Source: Coraliomargarita algicola
GTDB lineage: Bacteria; Verrucomicrobiota; Verrucomicrobiia; Opitutales; Coraliomargaritaceae
Direction of reading: 5' to 3'
Length of the DNA stretch: 64,000 nt
Assembly: GCF_033878955.1 (NCBI RefSeq)
Contig: NZ_CP138858.1
Coordinates: 1,178,001-1,242,000, forward strand
Within the stretch, counting starts at the first letter, position 1. Every line of letters begins with the position of its first letter. The notes below the pieces were generated by a model. That model ran no database searches, had not been told where the DNA came from, and saw only the letters and a program-made list of their open reading frames with translations. This document shows, in pieces, positions 56,998 through 64,000 of the stretch. Position numbers and translations under genes: made by a program.

Positions 56998-59900
56998 CTA
57001 ATGACTAGAAGCAATCCAACGAAAATCGACGACCTTAAAGCGGCGACCAAAGCCTAATGAAGATGGATTCGCGACAGCATCCTCAACATTGAGTGTCTCT
57101 GGAAGTCGTACAAGAGTCGCTTCACATTGAACGCTCAAACGCTCGCCACCGATCGTTGTTTCTCCATAAGAGCGAACTTTGAATGTGTCCGACCGAACAT
57201 TAACATAAGGTGCTAAACTAGTCATAATATCAGCCTGCGTAAGATATGCACTAGCATTCACATCTATCGGGCTAATTTCCACTCCAGTCTCTGACCACGA
57301 TTCATTCAAAGCCTCTCCAGAAACGACTGTATTGGCAATCGCCTGCTCGATCAAACTCTTCGTCCCTGGCTCAATTTTGTCGGTGAGAAAGCTTTCAAGT
57401 GAAAGGTAGGGCTTCGCCCTCTGCCGGATTAAGGCAACAATTTCATTTGCAAGAGCATCAACCTGCTCATCACTTAAACTACGAATTCCACGTTGATACA
57501 CTTTAGAATTTTCCCGAATAGGAAGGTCGGAATCCACAACTTCATAACTTCGCTGTGCATTCTGACCAAAACGAGCAAATGTGTTTCTTAAATCGATTGT
57601 TGCTGGCTCGATTGCTTCATCATTGCGGTTCCTGTTATAATAAGACCAGTTTTGAACCTTATTACGACTGAGTATCGCTTTCCATGCTTCAACAGATGTT
57701 GAATTAATGTTAAAGCCACCTTGAAGCATAAAGTGCTGGGCGAAATCATCCGGAGCAGCGTCATATAACTCCCGCAAGGATCGACCGTCCAATGCAGAAC
57801 CGGTTAAGCGTAGATAGGGATTTGGGAAACGTGTCTCACTGCCTAAAGTCACTTCAGTATCCAAATCACTCGAACTTAAACCGGACAAATAATGGCGATC
57901 AAACCAGGCATTGTAGCTGTCCAGACTAGCACTCCCATCAACGCCGATGCTCGTATCAGGCACCCAACTATTTCCGATGGAAAATGGAGGTGAGTCTTTA
58001 ATATAAAGGTGCTGAAAACTACCTAACGACACGAGGGGGTCCACTGGAACTTCAAAAAGAGGAACATCGTTACTGATGTCCATATCGGGTAAAACTTCCA
58101 GCCCATCGCTGGAAGGGTTCAACGCATAAAGGAAAGTTTCATTGCCAGATGCTGTGGCTTCTGAAACTCGACCTCCGCGACGCTCAAGTAGATTTCCATC
58201 CTGGGTCAGTGTTATCGTGGCATAGTTGTAATCAGAAGGCGTATCGCCCAATACACCAAATTCAAATATTTCCGGTAAGGCGGAAGAACGAATATCTGAA
58301 CCAAGCAACCAATCTGCATGGCCGTTGCCCGGCTCCTTTAAGATAAAATGGTAACCGAAATTAGGCTTAAGTTGAAACGGATTGTGCTCCCTGACGTTAA
58401 CAGCTTGGAATTCTGGTGAAATATAAGTCGCCAAAAAGAATTCCTGCCCATCGGAATCTTTAAAATATAAATCAACTTCGATGGGCGAACTTGAACTGGC
58501 CTGCATTGTTAGCAGCTCTCCTTGCCTAGTCTCACTAAAGGTCTCCTTCCGGGGAATTTGATAAGTAGTAAGATGCCTCAGCATTAAACTTCCATCTAAA
58601 AACGATTGAGCACCGTCTGAAAGAATTTCATCTTTGTGATGCAGTGTGCTCGTAAAGGTCTCCTTTAGCGCAGTATTTGAGTTCAACACGACACCGTTTG
58701 TCCCATTATCACAGACTAGTCCCGCCCAATTCACGATTTGCCCCGAACGCCAACTAGACTCTGCTTCAAGCGTATTACTATACGGGAGCGAAACAACGAA
58801 TGCTCCATCTGCATCCGAGGGAGCAGCCAATAAATCCTGCAGTGAAACAACCGCATCAGAATAAGTAGAATACTCGATACCCGTATCTGGATCTAAATAC
58901 TTGATGCTTAACTCTGGCAGATTTCTAATTTTTAAAGTAAATCCTCCAGAACTTCCAGGTTCTTCGACCTCCATATCTAAATTATACGGGTTCCAGAGCT
59001 CACAAGCAAACGCAACGCGCATCTGCAAATCGTCCGCGAATCCAGTCGGACTCATTGGATCGACACGTCCACTCTCAGTACTACTGTTATTATTCAACCT
59101 GAAATTAAACAACAACATGAACTCGGACAAAACCGGCGCGAACATAAAGTTCGGCGTCTTCGAATTAGGCTCCCGCACCACGGGTGGTATAATACGAGAC
59201 CGTGGCCTGAGAGCTGACAAGACATTCGAACTCAGCGCTTCATTGGCATTCAAATAAGCACTTATAGGGACAGTCAGATTTTGATCCAGCGTCAGATCCG
59301 TTCGGAGCGTGCGCCCATCGCTGTCAGGATGAGTCGTAGTCAATGTCTGCAAATTAAGTGTCGTAACATCATGAAAACGCTCACTCAATTGAACCGAATC
59401 TAGCTCAAAAATGTTAGAAAAATCTTCGATTGAGCTGAATTTTGAAAAAACGGAATAAGCCGAACTTTCGTCTCCTAAATCAAAAAAGTCCTGATTAAAA
59501 ATACGATCTGCACCCGTTTGAGCATTCAGATATTGTTGAGTGCGGCGGGCTTGGTCAGCGACCACATAATGACTTCCCAAATTAATGTCGGGCGACAATA
59601 CCTCGTAAAGAGCCAGACTTTCTTTAATTCCTTCGTCAGCAATATAATAAGCATACGCACTCTGAGTAGCTTCAGTAGCCAGAGATGCAATTGTAACTTT
59701 GTTAACTACAACCTCCTCCAAAGGATTAGAAACAGATTCTGGACCAACCAGAGTGACGGCATTATTAAGCGCCACATCGGGACTCATGTTTTCACCAGAG
59801 ACCAGCCACTCTTGAATCGTGCCATCGGGAGCCCAAACTCCCGTCCAGTATTGATTGTTCTCAGCACCAGTTATATCAGCCCGAGCGGTAATCACCCGAT

Positions 59901-60141
59901 CGCCACCCACTGTCCTTTGTAAATCTCCTATTGCCAGGTATAGTCCGAGCAATGCGTTTTGCTCGGTATGCATGCGCTGCAAAGAGGCCTGCGACACCGA
60001 AGATTCAACACGAAGCAAAGTGGAAACACTTAGTAAAAGCAACAATACAAAGGCCATCAAAGCCAAGGCAAGAATCAAAGCAAATCCATCGCATGAATTC
60101 TTAACGGGCATAAATGTCGGATTATTGACGTGCTGATTCAT
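56998..60141 (-). CDS. Verru_Chthon cassette protein A-like, pseudopilin-type N-terminus
   Basis: 1047 residues. A short leader is followed by a type IV pilin-like hydrophobic helix ('GFALILALALMAFVLLLLLSVSTLLRVESSV'), then 'MHTEQNALLGLYLAIGDLQRTVGGDRVITARADI', the hallmark start of the large Verru_Chthon cassette proteins. The long remainder is beta-rich with a conserved end ('LSDEQVDALANEIVALIRQRAKPYLSLESFL', 'DIMTSLAPYVNVRSDTFKVRSYGE', 'CEATLVRLPETLNV'). In related genomes such genes accompany pseudopilin cassettes of unknown role. Here only a small secreted partner at 60148, six bases upstream, is present. Confidence 0.75.
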   Translation of the reverse strand: MNQHVNNPTFMPVKNSCDGFALILALALMAFVLLLLLSVSTLLRVESSVSQASLQRMHTEQNALLGLYLAIGDLQRTVGGDRVITARADITGAENNQYWTGVWAPDGTIQEWLVSGENMSPDVALNNAVTLVGPESVSNPLEEVVVNKVTIASLATEATQSAYAYYIADEGIKESLALYEVLSPDINLGSHYVVADQARRTQQYLNAQTGADRIFNQDFFDLGDESSAYSVFSKFSSIEDFSNIFELDSVQLSERFHDVTTLNLQTLTTTHPDSDGRTLRTDLTLDQNLTVPISAYLNANEALSSNVLSALRPRSRIIPPVVREPNSKTPNFMFAPVLSEFMLLFNFRLNNNSSTESGRVDPMSPTGFADDLQMRVAFACELWNPYNLDMEVEEPGSSGGFTLKIRNLPELSIKYLDPDTGIEYSTYSDAVVSLQDLLAAPSDADGAFVVSLPYSNTLEAESSWRSGQIVNWAGLVCDNGTNGVVLNSNTALKETFTSTLHHKDEILSDGAQSFLDGSLMLRHLTTYQIPRKETFSETRQGELLTMQASSSSPIEVDLYFKDSDGQEFFLATYISPEFQAVNVREHNPFQLKPNFGYHFILKEPGNGHADWLLGSDIRSSALPEIFEFGVLGDTPSDYNYATITLTQDGNLLERRGGRVSEATASGNETFLYALNPSSDGLEVLPDMDISNDVPLFEVPVDPLVSLGSFQHLYIKDSPPFSIGNSWVPDTSIGVDGSASLDSYNAWFDRHYLSGLSSSDLDTEVTLGSETRFPNPYLRLTGSALDGRSLRELYDAAPDDFAQHFMLQGGFNINSTSVEAWKAILSRNKVQNWSYYNRNRNDEAIEPATIDLRNTFARFGQNAQRSYEVVDSDLPIRENSKVYQRGIRSLSDEQVDALANEIVALIRQRAKPYLSLESFLTDKIEPGTKSLIEQAIANTVVSGEALNESWSETGVEISPIDVNASAYLTQADIMTSLAPYVNVRSDTFKVRSYGETTIGGERLSVQCEATLVRLPETLNVEDAVANPSSLGFGRRFKVVDFRWIASSH

Positions 60142-60147
60142 ATATAG

Positions 60148-60963
60148 CTATTGCTGGGACGATGCTTCTTGCCTCGCTGAAGCTTTTTTCACCACGTCCA
60201 CCAGCATTTTAGGCTGAATTCTAAAATCATTCGGCTCTGAAGAGGGAAATAAAAGCATTAGGTAGCGAGAATCATCCTCTATACGAATATTTAGATTAAA
60301 CAGTATTTCATAACTCTGTTCTACCTTTCTAAAGAATTTCACTTGTATACTTGAAGTCTCCGAATCGCCATAAAGCTGTGACAAACCTGGGGCCACTTTA
60401 ACCCGCTTCCCAGACATCCAAACATCATATTCGAAACGTGTAAAATTAAGAAAACGTAGATGCCCCGCTGGCAAATCCTTGTTCGCATCACTCAGTACGT
60501 GAGTGTAATATTTAAGCTCTCGGTTGCTCCCTTCATCATAGCTTGGATTGCGAGACAAGAAAACTAAAACACGCTTGCTATGATTTGCTTCAATACGAAA
60601 TGCAGCCACAAGCTGCAAGCCGGCATCCGTTTGCTCAAAAACAGGTATTAATGCTGGCCCTTTGTATTTTACATACCTAGAGCGCGAACTCGGGTACAAA
60701 CGTATATTTAAAGGATTACCAGTGCTTGCAAGCGATTGTAAACTGACACCCACTTCAACTAAAGACGCCTGTTGAAATATAATAAAATTCGGGTCCGCAT
60801 TATGCCCAAAAAAGCTGATCTGACTTTCAACCGGCTGAATGTCATCCGCACTTAAGACCTCATCCGGACCCCGCGCAGACAGATGCAAAGTGCGCAGCGA
60901 CAGAATCACTATACACATGCGTAGAATGATGTGCATGGGGGCAAACTTAAAACAAACACTCAT
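60148..60963 (-). CDS. hypothetical secreted protein, partner of the Verru_Chthon-type gene
   Basis: About 271 residues from ATG 60963, with a hydrophobic N-terminus ('APMHIILRMCIVILSLRTLHLSA') that may be a signal peptide. The body is beta-rich ('VESQISFFGHNADPNFIIFQQASLVEVGVSLQSLASTGNPLNIRLYPSSRSRYVKYKGPALIPVFEQTDAGLQ', 'VLVFLSRNP', 'YEILFNLNIRIEDDSRYLMLLFPSSEPNDFRI'). I do not recognise the family. It lies six bases upstream of the Verru_Chthon-type gene on the same strand and is surely co-transcribed with it. Confidence 0.6.
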   Translation of the reverse strand: MSVCFKFAPMHIILRMCIVILSLRTLHLSARGPDEVLSADDIQPVESQISFFGHNADPNFIIFQQASLVEVGVSLQSLASTGNPLNIRLYPSSRSRYVKYKGPALIPVFEQTDAGLQLVAAFRIEANHSKRVLVFLSRNPSYDEGSNRELKYYTHVLSDANKDLPAGHLRFLNFTRFEYDVWMSGKRVKVAPGLSQLYGDSETSSIQVKFFRKVEQSYEILFNLNIRIEDDSRYLMLLFPSSEPNDFRIQPKMLVDVVKKASARQEASSQQ

Positions 60964-61087
60964 AATGCTAATGACCAATCGTCTCAGACGCTGAAAAGAG
61001 AAAATGCCATATTGGACATTAAAAAAGGGGATTCTTTAGTATCGGCCACTCTAAAGTTTGAGCAAGCAGGATAGTTGTCAGCGTTAC

Positions 61088-61097
61088 TTTACGTATA
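61088..61097. promoter_or_regulatory. candidate LacI-family operator (TTTACGTATA)
   Basis: One mismatch from the TTTACGTAAA palindrome. It lies in the divergent spacer between the regulator gene (start 61236) and the secreted-protein gene (start 60963), suited to autoregulation. Confidence 0.4.
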
Positions 61098-61235
61098 ATT
61101 TTGCTTTTGTTTTTCGCAACAACTCGGTAAAGATACTCTATTGTGTTTCAGTAATATTTTATATTGCTCCAGCAATTCAATAAGCTCTGTTAAAGACTTT
61201 AAACAACAGCCCCCCCTAATACTTGCATCACTACG

Positions 61236-62363
61236 ATGTCACAAAAACGCATTACACTGAGAGATATAGCCGAACGCACGAACGTTTCCCGCATGACGGT
61301 TTCTTTGGCCCTTCGTGACGATCCACATGTGTCGAAAGCCACTCGTGACCACATACAAAACGTCGCAAAGGAACTGGGCTACGTGCCCGACGCAAAACTG
61401 TCTCAATTAATGTCGAAAGTAGCCACTTCCTATACATCTGAAGTAAAGCTCGGAGAGTTAGCATTCATCACAAGTTTTGATACTGAGAACGACTGGAAAA
61501 GCGAAACACGCCTCATTTATAAGGCATACAAAGGAGCACTTAGGCAAGCATCTCAAATGGGTTATACCGTCACCCCCTACTGGGCACTCAGTCGAAAGCA
61601 CCGCGGAGAAGGTTTGAACCAGATTCTTTTAGCCCGTGGTATCGAAGGCATCATCATCCCCCCGCTCGGGCTAGATCTGATCAAATCAGGAAAAATAGAA
61701 ATCAAATTGGATTGGAGCAAGTATTGTATCGTCCAAGTAGGTTCCACCATGGTCGACATGCCCGTCCACACCATTCGACACAATCATTTTGAAGGAATGT
61801 GCCTGTGCCTCGAAAACCTGGAAGCACTAGGATACGGGCGTATCGGCTTGGTGTTGTCGAATACATCAAATTTACGCTCCTATCAACGCTGGTCGGCTGC
61901 CTACTTACAGTGGCGCGCATTGCGTGGACATAACAGAAGCACACTGCCCTGTTTTAATTTTGATAACTCGATTAATCCGACTGCTTTATCTATTTGGATC
62001 ACGCAACATAAAATAGATGCCATCATCGGAACGAGTCACCATCCACTCCAAGCACTGAAACAACTCGAAATCAAAGTGCCCGAAGAACTTGGACTCGCGT
62101 TACTTGATGTCGCCTATGAGAACGATCCTATCAGTGGGATCGATCAGCTCCCGGAAGCTATTGGCGCCGCTGCCGTCGACAACTTGGTACTCGCGATAAA
62201 AAAAGGATCTAAAGGCATCCCAGAAATCGCAAAACAAATTTCAATAGCGGGCCGATGGGTAAAAGGTGAAACGACGAAATCGGTTCGAAAAAAGAGGACT
62301 GCGGCGAATCGGTCTATTCTGGAAGCCGACTTATTCAAGGAATTTGACTGCAAGAACGATTGA
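61236..62363 (+). CDS. LacI/GalR-family transcriptional regulator
   Basis: 375 residues. The N-terminal helix-turn-helix is 'ITLRDIAERTNVSRMTVSLALRDDPHVSKATRDHI' with the hinge 'VAKELGYVPDAKLSQLMSKV'. The C-terminal part is a periplasmic-binding-protein-like ligand domain of the XylR/type-3 class ('RGIEGIIIPPLG', 'EALGYGRIGLVLSN', 'SIWITQHKIDAIIGTSHHPLQALKQLEIKVPEELGLALLDVAY'). The C-terminus is basic. It is surrounded by glycan-utilisation genes and by three TTTACGTAAA-like palindromes, which are its natural candidate operators. Confidence 0.92.
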   Translation: MSQKRITLRDIAERTNVSRMTVSLALRDDPHVSKATRDHIQNVAKELGYVPDAKLSQLMSKVATSYTSEVKLGELAFITSFDTENDWKSETRLIYKAYKGALRQASQMGYTVTPYWALSRKHRGEGLNQILLARGIEGIIIPPLGLDLIKSGKIEIKLDWSKYCIVQVGSTMVDMPVHTIRHNHFEGMCLCLENLEALGYGRIGLVLSNTSNLRSYQRWSAAYLQWRALRGHNRSTLPCFNFDNSINPTALSIWITQHKIDAIIGTSHHPLQALKQLEIKVPEELGLALLDVAYENDPISGIDQLPEAIGAAAVDNLVLAIKKGSKGIPEIAKQISIAGRWVKGETTKSVRKKRTAANRSILEADLFKEFDCKND

Positions 62364-62383
62364 ATCGAACCAACATAATAAAA

Positions 62384-62414
62384 AAAACCGCTGCAAAACA
62401 GATGCAGCGGTTTT
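62384..62414. terminator. bidirectional intrinsic terminator
   Basis: AAAACCGCTGCA / TGCAGCGGTTTT, 12-bp perfect stem with 7-nt loop, T-rich on both sides (TTTT on plus, seven T on minus). It separates the convergent regulator and PEP-CTERM genes. Confidence 0.9.
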
Positions 62415-62436
62415 CGTCGTCAAACAATTAGCTAAA

Positions 62437-63231
62437 TTATACGCGTCGCTTCAAAACGAAGCAAAATGATAACAAGCCAAAGAGAAGTCCAAAGCTTGAA
62501 GCCTCGGGAACGACAGTATACTTAAAATCATTAACATCTAACCTAAAGTTTCCTTCTCCAGCTGTCGTCGAAAGATCGAAGTAATACCCAACGCCTTGAA
62601 TATCAGTCATCGCCACAGAAGAAAATGAACCAAAGCTATAAGTATCATCCGTGCTCATCGTAGCCCAAGTTTCAGTGCTCAGGTCACTGATGGTAAAACT
62701 GCCTGAAGTATTGGTCGTTGATGTATTTGAAACATAATAGGTTCCCCCATTGTTGACGACAAACCGTATTTCACTGCTAGCGCCTGCGGTGGTTACTGTA
62801 GTAATATCCAAACTCATGGAGTCACCTGCACTCATTGACAAGGTCCCAGTATCATAGCCATTCAAGAAGTCCGCTTGGTTCCAAATGAATGCGCCTTCAG
62901 CTGTAGCAGCGCCTGTATGTCTGATCTGGACTCTGAGTTCCTCACTGGCAACTCGTATTTGAAAGTCATTACTAAGTGCACCCGCCCATGTCATCTGGAC
63001 ACCACCCGATACAGCTTTATTACTTTCACCAGGCACCAGCGATGGATCTTCGATCAAATAATCCGTGGTAAAATTCCAGGTGGAACCAGAGGCGGTTGTC
63101 GAATCAGCGGCTTCGCCACTAGACGAATCAATAGAAGTAAAGTCAACAACCGTCGTTTGGGCGGTCGCTGATAACGCTAAACCTGCGAGCAAATGGGCCA
63201 CAATTAAGTTTTTGAAATGATGGGTATTCAT
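62437..63231 (-). CDS. PEP-CTERM-anchored secreted protein
   Basis: 264 residues from ATG 63231. A signal peptide ('LIVAHLLAGLALSATAQ') precedes a Ser/Thr-rich beta-sandwich-like body ('TVVDFTSIDSSSGEAADSTTASGSTW'). The C-terminus has the sorting signal: the 'VPEASS' motif, a hydrophobic helix ('FGLLFGLLSFCFVL') and basic 'KRRV'. PEP-CTERM proteins are processed by exosortase and exported to the envelope or EPS matrix. The body could be a carbohydrate-binding fold; that is inference. A perfect TTTTTACGTAAAAA palindrome lies about 95 bases upstream. Confidence 0.85.
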   Translation of the reverse strand: MNTHHFKNLIVAHLLAGLALSATAQTTVVDFTSIDSSSGEAADSTTASGSTWNFTTDYLIEDPSLVPGESNKAVSGGVQMTWAGALSNDFQIRVASEELRVQIRHTGAATAEGAFIWNQADFLNGYDTGTLSMSAGDSMSLDITTVTTAGASSEIRFVVNNGGTYYVSNTSTTNTSGSFTISDLSTETWATMSTDDTYSFGSFSSVAMTDIQGVGYYFDLSTTAGEGNFRLDVNDFKYTVVPEASSFGLLFGLLSFCFVLKRRV

Positions 63232-63323
63232 GTAATTTATTGGGTTATTGGTGTAGGAAAAATACAACACTGCAAATTATCTGCAGGCTATCGCCTATTG
63301 CAAATAGAACTTCGCAGAACTAA

Positions 63324-63337
63324 TTTTTACGTAAAAA
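63324..63337. promoter_or_regulatory. candidate LacI-family operator (TTTTTACGTAAAAA)
   Basis: A perfect 14-bp palindrome with central CG, upstream of the PEP-CTERM gene and just past the end of the partial sulfatase gene. Strongest of the three related sites. Confidence 0.5.
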
Positions 63338-63382
63338 CAACATTAGATTAGGCACGATAAGGATTGAAAAGCTCGAATGCTT

Positions 63383-64000
63383 TTAACGCGCATTCTGCAA
63401 AAAATTATCTGGAAGGATCTCGTTGCCATTTTTGTCAAACATCGGCCCCTTGGGTGACACATTGGTGATAGGCCAGGTTTTGAAATGCTCGGACGGTGGG
63501 ACGGGGCCATTGAGCAAAGGGTCATTCGTCCGCTCCATCCAGCGATCCAGACGAGCACGCATCTGATCGAGCACTTCCGCATAAGCCGTTTTGTCTGCGA
63601 GGTTGTTGTATTCCTGCGGATCCAACAATAAGTCGTAAAGCTGCTCGACATCGGGTTCCAACTCTCCCCACCCGCCATCGAGCATTAGGAACTTGCCGGG
63701 GCCGTCGTCGCAGTTCGGACGCACCTCCTTAGTATATTCCTGATCGAAACGACGTATATATTTCCAGCGTTTCGTCCGTACGGACCGTTTGGGCTCATAG
63801 GCGGCGTGGTAGGTGACTTCCGCAAAAAGTTCTTCGTTCACTTCCACTGCCTCGCCCTGAATCAACGGCATAATCGAAGTGCCCTGCAACCAATCCGGCT
63901 TTTCGATCTCAAGCAGTTCACAGATCGTAGGGAAGAGGTCAATGTGCGAGATCATACCGTCGATCACACGACCACCTTCGAAACCGCCAGGACCGCGCAT
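63383..64000 (-). CDS. sulfatase, C-terminal part (5' end outside window)
   Basis: The last ~205 residues of a formylglycine sulfatase; the gene runs off the right edge, so the catalytic CxPxR is not visible. C-terminal family features are 'GGRVIDGMISHIDLFPTICELLEIEKPDWLQGTSIMPLIQG', 'RSVRTKRWKYIRRF' and 'EQLYDLLLDPQEYNNLADK'. It is the third sulfatase of the region and most like heparan/choline-type S1 enzymes in its end, but subfamily assignment needs the missing part. Confidence 0.88.
   Translation of the reverse strand: MRGPGGFEGGRVIDGMISHIDLFPTICELLEIEKPDWLQGTSIMPLIQGEAVEVNEELFAEVTYHAAYEPKRSVRTKRWKYIRRFDQEYTKEVRPNCDDGPGKFLMLDGGWGELEPDVEQLYDLLLDPQEYNNLADKTAYAEVLDQMRARLDRWMERTNDPLLNGPVPPSEHFKTWPITNVSPKGPMFDKNGNEILPDNFLQNAR

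Overview
The window looks like the chromosome of a marine Verrucomicrobiota bacterium, most likely class Opitutae (Puniceicoccales/Coraliomargarita-like). This is inferred from gene content: a Verru_Chthon-type cassette protein, a PEP-CTERM protein, several secreted formylglycine sulfatases, GH116 and GH31 enzymes, a LacI-type regulator, and palindromic intergenic repeats of the kind common in this phylum. No species call is possible from the sequence alone.

Layout. 1-4829 (+): the end of an unknown gene, a repeat-rich gap, an AlkC-like DNA glycosylase, an MNT/HEPN toxin-antitoxin cassette flanked by an exact 11-bp direct repeat, and a FecCD-type metal/cofactor ABC importer. 4903-17838 (-): the translation/transcription operon tRNA-Thr, tuf, tRNA-Trp, secE, nusG, rplK, rplA, rplJ, rplL, rpoB, rpoC, with an attenuator-like terminator between rplL and rpoB. 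18073-35414: mostly housekeeping genes (trhO, a hybrid NMT1-PAS-histidine kinase, a DEAD-box helicase, an EPS glycosylphosphotransferase next to a specialised NusG paralogue, glnS, galK, two transporters, rsmG, dinB), interrupted by a ~96-bp tandem repeat array at 32.17-32.67 kb. 35479-38715: a membrane protein, a gap holding two related hairpin elements, a DUF721 gene, then thyA-folA. 38834-44414: a broken beta-helix gene, a truncated ORF carrying a REP-like palindrome, and a large secreted protein with a permuted papain-like C-terminal domain overlapping an exported ankyrin protein. 45045-64000: a sulfated-glycan utilisation region with three sulfatases, GH116, GH31, a GH-like protein, an SGNH hydrolase, a GPH sugar symporter, a LacI regulator and surface/pseudopilin-type proteins.

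How the genes fit together. In the distal region the secreted sulfatases and SGNH esterase would remove sulfate and acyl groups. GH116 and GH31 would release monosaccharides, the GPH symporter would import sugars, and the LacI-type regulator could control the set through a TTTACGTAAA-like palindrome present in three surrounding intergenic gaps.

Two certainly essential genes, rpoC and rplJ, each carry a frame break, so the assembly probably contains indel errors. Other frame breaks (the HEPN toxin and the beta-helix gene) must be read with that caution. The two candidates for an undescribed system are the paired ACCCC-loop RNA elements at 36.4-36.84 kb and the toxin/ankyrin-immunity-like pair at 41.1-44.4 kb.
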